Shown here piece after piece: positions 42,233-57,500 of a DNA stretch of 64,000 bases. Both the position numbers and the translations under genes were made by a program. The DNA is from Mycogone perniciosa (lineage: Eukaryota; Ascomycota; Sordariomycetes; Hypocreales; Hypocreaceae). The stretch is taken from positions 302,506 through 366,505 of the forward strand of contig JAOALB010000034.1 in assembly GCA_025331125.1 (NCBI GenBank). The letters run 5' to 3'. The number at the start of each line of letters is the position of its first letter. Within the stretch, counting starts at the first letter, position 1. The notes beneath the pieces were generated by a model. The model was not told the DNA's origin. It saw nothing but the letters and a program-made list of their open reading frames with translations, and did not search any database.

Positions 42233-44999
42233 ATTAATAGCAATTTTATACTTTTTATTATATATAGCGCAGACTAATACAGTATACAACACTATTTAAT
42301 CGCAAAAGATAGTTTAAATATACTATAATACTACCTAGCTTTAGGCGCTAAACAATAACAGTAATAATAATAATAATACACTTTATTTAAAATAAAGCAG
42401 ATCTAAACTACCCAGTTAATTCCAACTATCCTAGCTTTCCTATAGTAGTATAACTCACAATATCTATTATTTTAATAGTTAGCGGCTGCGGAATTTAATA
42501 AGCTTTTAAACTATACTAAGCGACACCTACAGGAATAGATAACCAGCATATATCCAGCAAGCTAGGACAATAATCTTAATAAGCTAATTTATGCAATTAA
42601 GCAAGCGCTGCAGAAGTTAACAGAAAAAGATAAAACTGTTCTACCAGTATATTAAATCCTCAGCAACCCCGCGCATAAAAGGTTACATTAAGGCTATAGC
42701 CAGACAAGCAGCTAATATATAATTATAAAAACACTAGTCTAAAGTCCTACCCCTATTATAGATTAAATTATATTCAATATTATCAGTTATATAGCGTATA
42801 CAGGCCAGCTTAAAGAGGCAAGTGTTAATAATAGTAGTCTCTGCCCTAATCACTTTAAAAGGAGCGCGGACGCAGCGGCTACTGCTTTAATTGGCAGAAG
42901 CGTCATCAGTATAATCTCGCAGAAAGAATCCCTTAATATAGTCAGCACTATTTAATACCTCCTCTTTAAATCCATTAACAATTAATTTCTACTAATATAT
43001 AAAAAGAAATTTAGCCTTTTAAATCCCGCAGTCCTTTATATTACTCTCTACAGCCTAATTAATATCTACTATAACACTAAAGCTATATACCCTGCCTTTA
43101 TTAAATATAGGTTTAGACCTGCTGCTATTAAGTAGCGGCAACTCTACTATAAACTTAGATATATTAATCTTAATTTTATTATTGGATATTTTAAGTAAAA
43201 TAGATCTAGGAGGATCTATATTGCACTTAAATTCCCCTATTTAAAACCAACCTATATATTTTAACTAAATAAGCCCTATAAGCAAATATAATACTATAGG
43301 GTTATCCCTATAATATAAAGAAGCCTATAACAGTAAGCGGAAAGATAATCTACCCTGGGAACTAAAAGTCCCTAGCTTATATAATATCAGTTAACTCAGT
43401 TAAATAAATAAAGCTAGTTTAAATAAAAGTTTAGGTATTTAAATAGGCAATTACTCCTTTCCCTGCACTTAATACAGCCAACTTGTCTAAATAATAAAAA
43501 AAAGCTTTTATAGGCTTTAAATAACTATAACATTTCCCTAAAAAAATTATATTAATATTTAATAAACCTAAAAGAATCGCTTAAAAAACTAAAACCAGGA
43601 TAGGGATATTATAACAGGATACTAGGGCTTATATTATTAAAAGTCTCAGCGACTAATAGATAATAGCTTAAATATAAAGGATATTTCAGATAAAGAGAAT
43701 AGAAGCTTATTATAGAGGTCTTTATATACCCACTATGCAGATATATAACAGGACTATCGTTACTATAATATACGCGATAAGCGGTTAACAGATAATAGTC
43801 GTTCGCGGAATTAGCGAAATCGCTCCCGGTCAAGGGATTAATATTATAGTAAACAGTATAATAGCTAAAATAGATATAAAGATAATCCTGCGGACTCTAT
43901 CTCTAACTCGTCCTATAGGCAGTATATGCGTTAATATCGCTAAAAGAGAAAATAGCATAATAAACAGCATAATAAAACTAACCTGCCCTCAGGCCTATTA
44001 GATATATTATTAGATAAAAACTATAATCACAGACGATAATATTTAAAATAACAGCTAGCTAAATTTAAATTAAAGGCAATTAGTTTTTTTTTTAGCTAAA
44101 TACCTTAAAAAAGATTATCTTGTATAAAGGATAGTATATTTATAGAGATATAATGCTATTTATAAATACCTTTTGCAATTATACTATAATAGGTTATATA
44201 AAAGAGATTTATAAGGGTATATCCCTTCTATTATGCAAAGAAGCTATAAAATAATACTAAAGCTAGTTATTAATGCAATAAGTAAAGAAGTATAAAAGAG
44301 GACTTACTCTGCGCTAATAAATTAATAGATTTATTAATAGATTTAAAATAAATATAAGCTAAGTGTAAAGGCAGCTAGATTTAATAATATATAACTATAA
44401 AGAATATATATAAAGCAATTCAGTTTATAGGTTTACTATAACAGTTATATAGTTAACTAAAGTATATAACCTATAATTTAATAAAGCGGTAATATTATAG
44501 ATATATAACCGACTAATACCGCAACTCTATATAGAGGTTATAAAGCTATACCTATATATTAAACTATATATCTAGCTACTAGAATTAAAGGAAAAGGCTA
44601 CTATATAGTAAAATAATTTACTATTAATAGTATAATAGTAGAGATAGAGAAATATTAATAAGCCTTAATAAAAAGGCTATAATATATTAAGCTAAACGGT
44701 ATATTAGCAACTGCAATAATAGCCAGCCTATTAGCCCCTATTATTTTCCTTAATGCAATAACCTATAAAGGGATAATATATTTTTAGCGGTAATAGTAAA
44801 GCAAGCAGAATAAATACTAATCTAAATTAATTTAATTAAAAAGCTCAGCTAAGCGAATATTACAGGAAACCGATTTTAGTAAACTTGCCTAACTAGCATC
44901 CTAATAGAAATATCGATAAATTAAAGTTTTAACGTTTTAGTCGCGCTGCAGACTAAGCCTATATTATATATAAAAATAACTATACAGATAAAGAGTATA

Positions 45000-45530
45000 A
45001 TATCAGTATACTTAAAGACAATAACCTAGCAATCTAAAAACTCAAGGATAACCTAATATATAAAGACATTAGCGATTTTGAATTTATACTTAAAGACTTA
45101 TTACAGATAAAAGACCTATCTAAATAGGTATAGGCAGCAGTTAAATCCCTACCTATACTCTTAGATATTCCTAAGCGCTTAAAGTATCGTTTATATTATA
45201 AGGTATTTAATAGTAGTAATACTTTACAGCAATTTTTAAAGACGCTAAAAGTATATATAGGGGAGATTTTAAACCCTAAAAGAATAAAGTGCTATATATA
45301 CTATATGCAATTTATTACTTAGCAGGCACTGTTTAACTATCTAGGCTCCGTTAAATAATATCTAGTTAAAGCTATAATAGAGGAAGCAGACCTAATTATT
45401 AAAGCGCGCCTAATATATAAAGGCATAGGCTTAAAAGAATTCGCAGTATATATATATACCTCTTTTAATATATATCTGCAGGCTAATCTATAAACTACTG
45501 CATTTTAAGCATTAGCTAATGCAGGGTACT
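45000..45530 (+). pseudogene. Gag-like remnant of nested Gypsy element
   Basis: Broken frames before the pol region; no zinc knuckle or other hallmark is certain. The call rests on position between the 5' LTR and reverse transcriptase. The 2.7 kb before it (42.25-45.0 kb) is equally broken and unassigned. Confidence 0.4.
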
Positions 45531-46669
45531 CTACCTTAATTATAAATAAAAATTAGCTAAAGTTTTAGCTAGGTATTTATATATTTAAAGTTAAGCTATA
45601 GCCTATTAAAGGATTAAAAAGTATAGTAAAGCTAAACTAATAGGCTGTATTTATAATTTATTTCTATAGCGAAACTTTAAGCGATAAAAAAAAGATAAAG
45701 TTTAGTATATATTCGCGTATAAGTAATAAAAGGTCTAGGCCTATCTTTACTGTTAAGAATATAATAGCTGCACTTATATAAAGTCCTTTTAGATTTTCAA
45801 AAACAGATAATAACCCTAGGATTTTACTAGAATCTGTATATACGAATATAGGTATATATATATAAGCTAAAAAAGACTTTTAATATAAAATAGTAGCAGC
45901 TATAATAGTAATACTGCCCCCGCGCAAATTTAGTAAAATATTAATTATAAATCCTTAACTTCTTTAAAACTAATACTTTATTATAAAATCGGATTTTTTT
46001 AGAGTTATAAATACCTTTATATTATATAAAATATTATATATAATAATAATAAATTTTTCTAACTCTCTATTAAAGATTACTTATGATATTTATTTAAGTA
46101 TTATTAAGGAGTTTAATTATAATATAAGAAATGTATATAATATTATTTAGCGGGATATTACTATAAAGGAATATATAGCAGTAGACTTTCCAATAATAAA
46201 AGAGTACTATAATAAGTATTAAGCTCTGCAATATGGTATAGTTATACTTAAAGGGGCCTTTTTCGCTGCTTTAAATAACTTTAACGCTTAATTTCGCGCT
46301 ATAGACCCCGCTAATATTAAAGTATAGCCTAAGACTACTATATATAATAAGCCACTTATCTTTAAAAATTAACCAAATAGTTAAAAAAGAAATTATAAGC
46401 CTTAAAGGGGTATAAATATATATATATAAATAATAATAAAATAATAAAAAAGTTTATACAGGTAATTGCTAATTATAATATATAGCGCGATAAAGGTATA
46501 ATTTTAGTAGAGTATAATAAGTAAATAAAAGTATAGTTAATAAATAGTTAATAGTTATAACAATTAGCGAGTAAGCTATACCCTATAAGTATATGCGATA
46601 AAAAGGTTATTAAAGAGACTTTTAACCCCCTATATATAGTCAGTTAAATATTATAAATTATAAAACCTA

Positions 46670-49200
46670 TACTATTTATAGCTCCTGTTTTTATTATATA
46701 AAAGAAAGTCGCTGGTAAAGATAAAGGCTATATAGTTATTAATTTAAAGAGTCTAAATAATATTATAATTATAAATATATACCTATTGCCCTAATAAAAA
46801 GAAATAGTTATATTTGCTATAAAGGGCTAAATATATATTAGTAGTAGATATAAAATCCTTCTTTTATTAATTTTAAATATATTTTAAGTATTGCAATAGA
46901 TTTACTATAGTTATATACTATAGCTTTAAGCAGGTAAATATACTGTTAATAGGATTTAAGAATTCGCCCTTATATATGCAAAGATAAATAGACTAATAGC
47001 TCTACCCTTATTATAAATTTGCGCGGGTATATATCGATAATATTATTATATTTTCAGAGACTTTAAATAACTATATCCGGCATTTAAAGATAATCTTTCA
47101 GCTATTTTAAAAGTTAAAATTATATTTATCTCTAATAAAATTCTTTATTAAATATTAATCAGTAACCTTTTTTAAGCATTAAATAAATAAATCTGGTATA
47201 TCTTTAATAAAAGACTAGGTAAGTGCTTTGCAAAAATAGTTATACTTATCGATATTAAAACACTTAAAGAGTTATATTAGCGCGACTAACTAGATTTAAA
47301 ACTTTATTCTTATATATGCTTAAAAGGTTAAACCTCTGTAATAGTGGAAGGTCGCGCTGTTAATAGTAGGTTATAAAAAGGGGCGCACTGACTTAAAGGC
47401 TAAAAGGAAGCGTTTTATAGCTATAAAGTCAATATCGCTTAATAATAACAAAAACAATAAATTACAGTTATAGGTTTTTAAACTTATATAGGAAAACCTA
47501 TTATATTGCCTATTATTTAAGCTTATTTATACTGATAATAACTGTCGCCTATTTATTAAAATAGATGCATTTAAAGAAAGGGGCTTTAAGGCTATACTCT
47601 TTTACTATCGCAGTAAATTTAACTTTAATAATACTATATTAACCTTTAATAAGTCTTTTATTAACTATATTAGTTTCTAGAGTAAAATACTTAATCCTAT
47701 AAAGTGCAACTACTAGCCTATAAAGCTAAAAGTAGCTTGCCTGGTATAGGTTATAATAAAAAACCGTTTAGTGTTTTATAATACCTAACAGCCTACTTAT
47801 ATCCTTACTAACTATACAGCTATAAGGCTAATTATAAGGCAGAAGTTAATATCTATATTGGATATTATAAAAATAAATCTATACTTTATTAACACTAGCA
47901 ATTTCCTATCCCAGTATAATCTCTATATAATCTATATACCTAGAAAGTTTAATATTTTACTTAACGCACTCTCTAAACTTCCTTATATAATTAATAATGC
48001 TTAAACTTAATTAGTAGTAAAGGAGGATTACTTAAATAATATCCCAGCCCCCTTTAATATAGCCTGCCTAGGCATTAAAGTCGCAGTGCGCAATAATATC
48101 CGAAATAAGTTTATAAAAGGATATAAAGATAACTATAAATATAAGAAAATCATTATACAACTCCAGCATATAAGTAAAACCACTAATGCAGATAATATAT
48201 ATACCCGGAAAGGCTTAGCTTTTAAATTCCGCAAGGATAGATTGCTATTATATAAAGATAAAGATAGCATAAAAAGATTATATATTCCCTGCCCTGTAAT
48301 AAAGGTTATTATTAAAATAGCCTATAATATACAGCACTTTAAAATCAAATATACCTAGTATAAGCTAAAAGGTTTTATTTTCTTAAATATATAATAGAAT
48401 ATCTATATATATATTAACTACTATTAATATAGTATATATATACAATCCAGATAACCTTTATATAAAGACTTGCAGCCTATTATACCAGAGTTTATTCAAT
48501 ATAAAACGCAATATATTAACTTTATTTTAGTATTCCTAGTAGTCTTAGCAGCAGACTCTTTCTTTAAATTGCTGGGATTTAATAAGTTCAATATAATTTT
48601 TATAGTAATATACAAATCCTTTAAAAAAAAGGGAATCTTTTTAGGATATAAGATATATAAAGCAGCCTAATAGGTAAAGGTTCTCTTTACTTTCTAGTTA
48701 CTAGCTAATTAAAGAATTCTAGCTGTAATTATATCAGATAGGGATTGCAAGTAGTTAAGTAATCTATAGCAGGAGTTATTTATAGCTTTAAAAACTCAGC
48801 TAATTATAACTACTATATAGTACTTTGCGGGAGATAGTTAATTAAAATCTATTAACGCGATTATTAAAGCGGCTATTTATTATTTTTTCTTAATATCTCT
48901 AAATAAATATTAGCTATTAGCATTACCAGCAATTTAATCAGCTTTAAACAATACATTTATTATATCCTTAACCTATTCGCTTAATACAGTAGTTATAGGT
49001 TTCTATCTATAAACGCCTTTAACTTTATTAAAAAATACATTAATTAATAAAGTTAAAATTAACTAATCCCTTAAGCTTATATATAGATTGCGATAGTAGG
49101 AGGCTAAAATTGCAATAAATTTTGCTAACGCTAGGTATAAAAGATATTTTAATAAAGTATATAAGTAGTATTAGTTTACAGTAGGTAATACAGTCTTTTT
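46670..49200 (+). pseudogene. pol remnant: reverse transcriptase, RNase H, integrase
   Basis: Reverse transcriptase: APVFII, stop, KKVAGKDKGYIVINLKSLNN, the substrate-strand KNSPLYMQR and the catalytic box read as YIDN at 47030-47041 (YVDD expected; GAT to AAT is a RIP-type change). RNase H: FIKIDASKERGFKAI near 47560. Integrase: PVIKVIIKIAYNIQHFKIKY near 48290 and LQPIIPEFIQYKTQYINFIL near 48470. Two frames of 90 and 66 residues survive between stops but are fragments, not genes. Confidence 0.85.
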
Positions 49201-49504
49201 ACAGCTATACTATAAATATTTAATACTGGGGCAAATATTGAAGTTTAGCTAGCAGAAAGTCAGTCTATTAACTATAAAAAGGAAGATTAACGCATATATA
49301 TATAAAATTAAGCTCCTAACTGATTAAAGGATTTACTTAATAGTTTCAATTATATAGTTAAAAGCAGCGCTAATAGGCAAGGATCCTTTTAATAGGCTAA
49401 AGCCAAATATTATTAAAGCTATCTATATAAAAAGAGATATAAAAGAGTAGCAATTTTATAAAATTAAAGCTCTATTAGCTAAAAGAATACACTATAATAA
49501 ACTA

Positions 49505-49625
49505 TAATATTTAGTAAAGTAGAAAAGTTATACAGTAAAGCATAATAAGTAATATAATAAAGACCTACTTATAATAAACGCAAACGCATTAATTAAAGAC
49601 TTTAATAAACACTTATTAATTAAAA
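49505..49625 (+). pseudogene. Chromodomain remnant after integrase
   Basis: Reads YLVK, stop, KSYTVKHNK, stop, YNKDLLIINANALIKDFN. Restoring Trp at the TAG/TAA positions is what the chromodomain pattern (YLVKW-x-G-Y, H-N-x-W, L-x-N-A-x-x-L) predicts. This places the element in the chromoviruses. Confidence 0.75.
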
Positions 49626-49739
49626 AAAGCAAAATATAAAAGCTAAAAATAAAAATAAGGTATTTAGTATAATAATAGGGAAACTAACAGCTGCTAGCAC
49701 TAAAAGAGATTAAGCCTATATTAATAAAAAGATTATTAA

Positions 49740-51345
49740 TTTTCTCTTCGCTTAATAGCCTAGCAGGCAGTTTTTTATTTTTCTTTCCCCTTTACTTTTT
49801 AAATTCTATTACTATATATACATTAACGGCATTTAATACAGCTTTACTAAAAAAATAAAACTATATTGCATATTATCGTCTACCTTTACATTATATTTAT
49901 TCCTACCTTTATTTCCTACTTTATCGGTATTTATAATAGCTGCACTATTACTTAAAATACAGGGATAGTTAAAGATTAAAATAGCAGACTACCGCTCCCT
50001 TTTAAGTTAAAAGATCTCGATATTTTACCCAGTAACCTAATATATAACGCTGCGAAAAAAGTAGTGGCAATATACTACACTTAAGCGACAAATATATCGC
50101 AAGCATAATAGTTAGATTATATATACCAACTCTAGAATAGAGTATAGCGAACGGGATAATAAAGGCTAATAATAGTATCTGCCTATAAGCTCTATAAAGT
50201 AATCTAGTATAAACACAAGATATATAATAGACATTTAACCTAGATAAAATAGTTAATACTAAATGCGCTTTTTCTTTAAAAAGACCTTTATTTATTATAT
50301 AAGGCAGTATAAGAGAAGTTTAGGGAGGTTAAACTATATAACGAAATAGATAAGTATTATTCTTTTATCTTATTTAAGCCTAGGGAAGAGGAGCTAGGCT
50401 AGGAAGGCGGTAGATGGGGGGATAGTCCTGCAACATTAGCTGCAGAAAAATCATTAAAGAAGAGGCATATAATAAGGCCAGAGGGTTAAATAATACCGGC
50501 AAAATTAAATGCTTTTATACTAAATTAATCTCCGAAAAAGTCGGGTACTTTTACTGCTACTAAAGCATATAAGAAATACAAGACTCTAAAGTTTATTATT
50601 TCCGACAGTAAATTATTTAAGTTAAACCCTTTAATCTTAAAAATAAAGGCGACAGATAAAGTATCTAATAATAATAGGGATAAACATTTATATATACCAG
50701 GGAAGGCAAAAAGTAAACGAAATAATAGAAGTTATAATAATAAAGCATCGTTAAGCGCAATAAAGAGACGCAAATATAATAATAAAAATAAATTATTAAA
50801 ATCACCTTTAGAGTTTAGTATTAAAAAGAGGATATAACAATTAGATAAAAGATTCAGTTTAATTATACCTATATAGGATATTAATCTAGAAGCTTTTAAA
50901 GCTTAAATAGAAACGCTATTAAAGATAACTAAAGCTATTGCCTATAGATAACAGCTCTTAAAGAGATATATAATTAACCTGGACGTTAATAAAGTGGAAG
51001 TTAGGTTTAGAGTCGATATACATTTACGCTGAGTCGAAGAGCTAGAGGCCCTAACAGCCGATTTAAGGATATAAGTCGTCGCTTTACAGACAGACGCCGT
51101 TATACGCAAAGAGACAGTTAACCAGCTGCAGGCTACAGTCAGAGAATTACAGGAAAAGGTAACCGCATTAAAGACAGACTATCAGACAAATGCAAAATAA
51201 AACGAAAACCTAAAAGCATTAATTTAAATTGCTTACAATAAAATCTAACAGCTATAAATCATTACAGGAATAAAAGAGGATATAAACGAGAATTAATATA
51301 GCTAAAAAGATATATTGCTAAAAGACTATAAGGATACGGTTATTC
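49740..51345 (+). pseudogene. Extra coding-like region downstream of the chromodomain
   Basis: About 1.6 kb between chromodomain and polypurine tract. Near 50530 a basic stretch reads SGTFTATKAYKKYKTLKFII; from about 51030 a long heptad-rich coiled coil reads VEELEALTADLR, stop, VVALQTDAVIRKETVNQLQA and TVRELQEKVTALKTDYQTNA. Stops are few for this compartment. Family unknown. Confidence 0.5.
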
Positions 51346-51360
51346 TTTTAAGGGGGCAAT

Positions 51361-51512
51361 TAGTATAGACGCGCCTAGCAACAGCTTACACTATTGCCAT
51401 TTTATAAAATAAAGGACAACCACTAGATAGATAGCCCTTTATATTCCTAATATTAATTTAGCTTCTATATGCTTTTTCACTCTGACTCTAGTTAACTATT
51501 ACTTTCGTGATA
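51361..51512 (+). repeat. 3' LTR of nested Gypsy element (152 bp)
   Basis: Aligned with 42085-42232; 4 bp longer owing to a GATA duplication (AGATAGATAGCCC versus AGATAGCCC). Most other differences are transitions. Confidence 0.88.
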
Positions 51513-51517
51513 ATTTA
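51513..51517. repeat. Target-site duplication ATTTA, right copy
   Basis: Identical to 42080-42084. Confidence 0.85.
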
Positions 51518-54500
51518 TAACATAAGTTTACCCCCTTTATTAAATTAAAGTAATTAAAGTAATATATATATAAAAGTAAAATTTAAAAGGTAATATTTAA
51601 AATATAAAAGAAAAGAAGAAAAATATAAAGAAAATAATAATAATTTATTTATTAAACTCTTTAATAAATATATTTATATTTATTATAGAAAGGTTTTTAT
51701 TATATTATTTATTATACTTTATTATATAACCCATTTATTTTATAAAGTATTATAGTTTATTATTATATTTTTTTTAATTAATAAAGCTTTAATTTTATAA
51801 AACTTTTATTCTTTTATATCCCTTTTTATATAAACTGCTTTAATAATATTTAACTTTAATTTATTAAAAAAAATTATTTATTAATATTATTTTTAATTAG
51901 ATTATTAATATTATTAATTATTATATCTTTTTATAAAGTTAAAGGTATTTATAAGCAAAAACCTATTACTATATAATTAAATAAATATATTAATACTATA
52001 ATAAATATATTATTTAATAATAATTAAATTACTAGTAATATTAATAATTAATATTTATTTAAAGATATTAAAAAAGTTATAAATAACTGCTTTAATAATT
52101 ATATTAATAAATTTTAATTAATTATCTTTTATTAAATATTATGCTATAATTATAATTAATTAAAATTTTAAAGCTATAAATAACGTTTATTATAAATTAT
52201 TTAACTATTTATAATTTTTATTTAATATAATTATAATAAAGATTCTTTAATTAATTATTAATTAAAAGGTAAAAAAGACTTTTATTTAATAAACTGCTTT
52301 ATATATTTTATATTTTAAAAAGATTCCTTTTTTTTAAAAGATTTATATATTACTATTAAAATTATATTAACTTTATTAAACTTTAATAATTTAAAAAAAG
52401 AATTTACTATTAAAACTATTAATAATATAAAAATAAAGTTAAAATATTATATTTTATATAAAATAAACTTTAATATAATAGGCTATAAATCTTTATATAA
52501 AGGTTATTTAAATTATTTATATATATTATGTTAATAATAGTTAATATATATATATATATATATATAAATATTTTATTATATATTTAAAAATATAAAACCT
52601 TTTAATTTATATTAAATATATTTAATTTTAAAGTACCATATATTATAGGCTATTTTAATAATAAACTTTATTATAAAGTAAAAAATATATAATTTCTTTA
52701 TATTATTTTTATTTTTATATAATAATTATTTATCTTTATAGAATTTAAAAGTTAAGCCTTTTTAAATATATATATTATTTATATTAATAATTTTATTTAC
52801 CTGTTAAAACTTTATAATAATTTTCTTATATTTATCACTATCTTTATATCCTTTTATAAATCTATTTTAAATATTATTATATACTATAACTTTAATGCTT
52901 AAACAGGCTATATTAAAAGGGGCTAAAATATTGCTTAAATAATCCTTTTTTATTACTATTTAAACTTATATATTATTATTTATATGAAAGAGTTTAAAAA
53001 CTATATTAAATAATATATTAAGCTTTTTAAATATATAAATTATATAAAGATTATATTAAAATGAAGAATTATTAATATTAATCAAATATAAGTTTATCTT
53101 TATAATATTAAATATAAATATTAACTTTTACTTTATAATTAACTTTATTACTATATAATTAATAAATATATATATAGGCTATTAAATATTATAAAATATT
53201 AAATAGTTTTTTATTATAATTTATATTAAATAAACTATTTTTAACTTTATAAGCTAATAGTTATATTTTATACAATTAAATATTTTACTGTAAAAATTAA
53301 TATAATTAATAAAAGATTTATTTAATATTACTATAAAGTTATTAAAGTTAAAGATACTATAATAATAATAAAATATAGCTTTAAAACCCCTCTTTTTAAA
53401 TATATTTATTATAATAGGCAATATAATAGGTTTTTTTATATAAATTTAAAAGCTTATAACTATAATTTATTATTTTTATTATTATTGAATAATATTAACT
53501 TTATAGCTGTAAAATACTTCCTTTCAGCTTTTAAATTAATACGCCCTTTTTTATAATTTACTGCTAATAGCGTAACCTTCTACTATTATAAAGGTTTAAC
53601 TTTTTAAATATATATAAAATTAAATCTTAGATTTAATTAATTGCGCTGATAAAAGTCTTTAAGTCTTTTAATATTAATAAATATAACTATTTTCGTAAAG
53701 TATTTATTTAATCTGTTATTAAAGATATATTAATTTTATTAATTTAATATTTAAAAAGGGTTATTAATTACTATTTAATAAAGGATTTTATTAAAGATAA
53801 ATATAATTTTAACTTTTAAAATAGCTAAAAGATTATTTTTAAATATTAGATATAGTTATTTAAAGTCTTTAAAAATATAATATTATTATTTATATATACC
53901 TATATAAATTTATAATAAAAGTAAAGCTATAACTTTATTTATTTTTATATATATAAAGGCGAATTTTTAAATTTTATTAATAGTATATTTACCTGCTTAA
54001 AGCTATAGTATATAATTATAGTAAATTTATTATAGTATTTAAAATATATTTAAAATTAATAGAAAAAAGATTTTATATTTACTATTAATATATATTTAGC
54101 CTTTTATAATAATATAACTATTTCTTTTTATTAAAGTAATAAATATATATCTATAATTATAATATTATTTAAACTCTTTAAATTAATAACTAGCTTTTAT
54201 TTTTATTAGAGATTTTCTTTTATATAGTAAAAATAAAAGCTGTAAATAATATAGGTTTTATAACCTATAATATTTAACTAACTATATATAAAAGGTTAAA
54301 AGTCTTTTTAATAACCTTTTTATTATATATATTTATAAAGTATAGCTTATTTATTAATTATTATAACTATTAACTATCTCTTAATTAGATTTTTATTTAT
54401 TTATTATACTCTACTACAATTATACCTTTATTACACTATATATTATAGTTAGCAATTACTTATATAAACTCCCTTATTATTTTATTATTATTTATATATA

Positions 54501-57500
54501 TATATACCCCTTTAAAACTTAAAATTTCTTTTTTAGCTATTTAATTAATTTTTAAAGATAAATAGCTTATTATATATAGTAATTTTAAGCTATATTTTAA
54601 TATTAATAGGGTCTTTATACTATAACATTAAATATTAAAGTTATTTAAAGCAGTAAAAAAGGCCCTTTTAAATATAACTATACGATATTATAGAGTTTAA
54701 TACCTATTATAGTGCTTTTCTATTATTAAAAAGTCTACCGCTATATATTTTTTATAATAATATATTATTAAATAATATTATATATAGTTTTTATATTATA
54801 ATTAAACTCTTTAATAGTATTTAAGTAAATATTTTAAATAATCTTTAATAAAAAGTTAAAAGAATTTACTATTATTATATATAATATTTTATATGATATA
54901 AAGGTATTTATAACTTTAAAAAAATTTAATTCTATAATAAAATATTAATTTTAAAGAAATTTAAATTTTATAATTAATACTTTATTAAATTTATATAAAG
55001 GTAATATTACTATTATAACTGCTATTATTTTATATTAAAAGTCTTCTTTAATTTATATATATACTTAGACTAGTATATTTAAACTTTTATAAAATTTTAA
55101 AGTTATAATTTATTTTTTAAAATCTAAAAAGATTTTATATAAATGCAGCTATTATATTTTTAATAGTAAAGATAAGCCTAAACCTTTTATTACTTATATA
55201 TAAATATATACTATACTTTATTTCTTTTTTTTATTACTTAAAGTTTTATTATAAAAATAAATTATAAATATAGCCTATTAATCTAGCTTTACTATACTTT
55301 TTAATCTTTTAATAAACTATAGCTTAACTTTAAATATATAAATATTTAGCTAAAACTTTAAGTAGTTTATATCTGCAATTAAAGTAAAGTATTTTATATT
55401 TATTAATACTTAAAATGCAATAGTTCATAAATTAGCCTGCAGATATATATTAAAAGAGGTATATATATATACTGCAAATTCCTTTAAGCCTATGCTTTTA
55501 TATATTAAGCGCGCTTTAATAATTAGGTTTATTTTTTTATTATAACTTTAATTAAATATTATTTAATCAAGTTTAAATAATTACATAATATTTATTAAAT
55601 AATAAATTATATATAATATATATAATACTTTATTCTTTTAAAGTTTAAGACTTCCTTTATATATGCTTTTAATATCTTTAAATATTAAATTATCTTTAAG
55701 TTTTTAAATTACTGGGTTATTATCTTTAAATATATTAATATTATACTTTTTATCTATACAGTTATCTTTATATATAATATAAGTTTAATCTATAGTTTAA
55801 TTAAAATATTAAAACTTTAATTTATTAAAATTAATTTCCTGTAATATTTATTTAATTAAACTTTTTAATTTAATTAATTTAAATTAATATTTATTTTATT
55901 TACTATACTATTATTATTAAAAATATATTATCCCTTTATAAATTATTATATTAAAAAAACAATAAAGGCTAATAGGCTAGCTATTATTATAGTTATTAAT
56001 ATATTATATAGTTTAATATATTATAGCCTTTTTATTAAAGTTTACTAGTATTTCTTTATCTTTACTATTATACTATTAATAGTAAACTATCCTGCTATAT
56101 AATAGCCTTTTCCTTTAATTTTAATAGTTAAATATATAATTTAGTATATAAATATAGCTTTATAACCTTTATATAAAGTTATAGTATTAGTTAATTATAT
56201 ATTTATAATATTACTATTTTATTTAATTATAGATTATATACTTTAACTAATTATATAATTATTATAGTAAACTTATAAATTAAATTACTTTATATATATT
56301 CATTATAATTATATATTATTCAATTTAGCTGCCTTTATATTCAACTTATATTTATTTTGAATCTATTAATAAATATATTAATTTATTAATATAAAGTAAA
56401 TCTTTTTTTATATTTCTTTATTTATTATATTAATAATTAGCTTTAATATTATTCCATAGCTTTTTTATATAATAAAAGGGATATACTTTTGCGAATCTCT
56501 TTTATATAATTTATTAACTGCTTATTATATATATTATAATAATAATAATCTTATTATATATCTATACAGTAAATGTATAAACACCTCTTTAATAGGCTTT
56601 TATTTATTTTTTTAAAATATCCTTTATATTTAAGCTATTATTTATTTATTGCTAAAACTTTTAATAATATAAGCTTTAATATCCTATTATAATATCTTTA
56701 TTTTAATTTTAGTTTTTAAAGTAAATTATCTTTTCGCTTATTATAAAAGGCTTCTTTATATTATAAAGATAACTTTATAATATTATATTTACTTATAAAG
56801 CGCATTTAATTAATGTATATAAGTTAATTTTAGATAAAGGAATTTAAATATAATATAAATCCTTTTAGATTTATTTTATTTAAAAGATCTAATAATAAAA
56901 TTAAAATTAATATATTTATGTTTATAATAAAGTTACCGCTACTTAATAGCAGCAGGTTTAAATTTATATTTAATAAAGGCAAGATATATAGTTTTAGTAT
57001 TATAGTAGATATTAATTAGGCTATAAAGAGTAATATAAAAGACTGCAGCAGTTAAAAGGCTAAATTTCTTTTTATATATTAATAGAAATTAATTATTAAT
57101 ACATTTAAAGAAAAGGTATTAAATAGTATTAACTATATTAAAAGATGTTTTCTGCAAGACTATATTAATAATACTTTTATTAATTAAAGTAATAGCTATT
57201 ATATTTACGCTCCCTTTAAAGTAATAAAAGTAAAGACTCTTATTATTAAAATTTACCTTCTTAAGCTAGCTTATATATACTATATAATAGATAATATTAA
57301 ATATAATTTAATTTACAGTAAAAGTAAAACTTTAAGCTACTATCTTTATAATTATATATTAACTGCTTATTTAGCTATGGCTTTAATGCAGCTTTTTATA
57401 TATAGGGTTATTAAAGATTTAATATATTAGTAAAATAGTTTTTTTTCTTTTATTAACTTTTATAGCGTTTACTTAATTATAAAAATTAGCTTATTAAAAT

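Larger units (their letters stand above)
42085..51512 (+). mobile_element. Complete chromodomain-bearing Gypsy retroelement (chromovirus), RIP-mutated
   Basis: 9,428 bp, bounded by LTRs 42085-42232 and 51361-51512 and by the duplication ATTTA. A primer-binding-like TAATAGCAATTTT follows the 5' LTR and a polypurine tract TTTTAAGGGGGCAAT (51346-51360) precedes the 3' LTR. Order of readable pieces: gag-like region (about 42.3-45.9 kb), reverse transcriptase, RNase H, integrase, chromodomain, then an extra region ending in coiled coil. The domain order is that of Ty3/Gypsy chromoviruses. All coding parts are broken by stops and AT drift. Confidence 0.88.

Noticed and set aside
48086..48670. Two open frames of 90 and 66 residues in the AT-rich block
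   Set aside because: They read as integrase pieces between RIP-made stops in the nested Gypsy element, not as separate genes.
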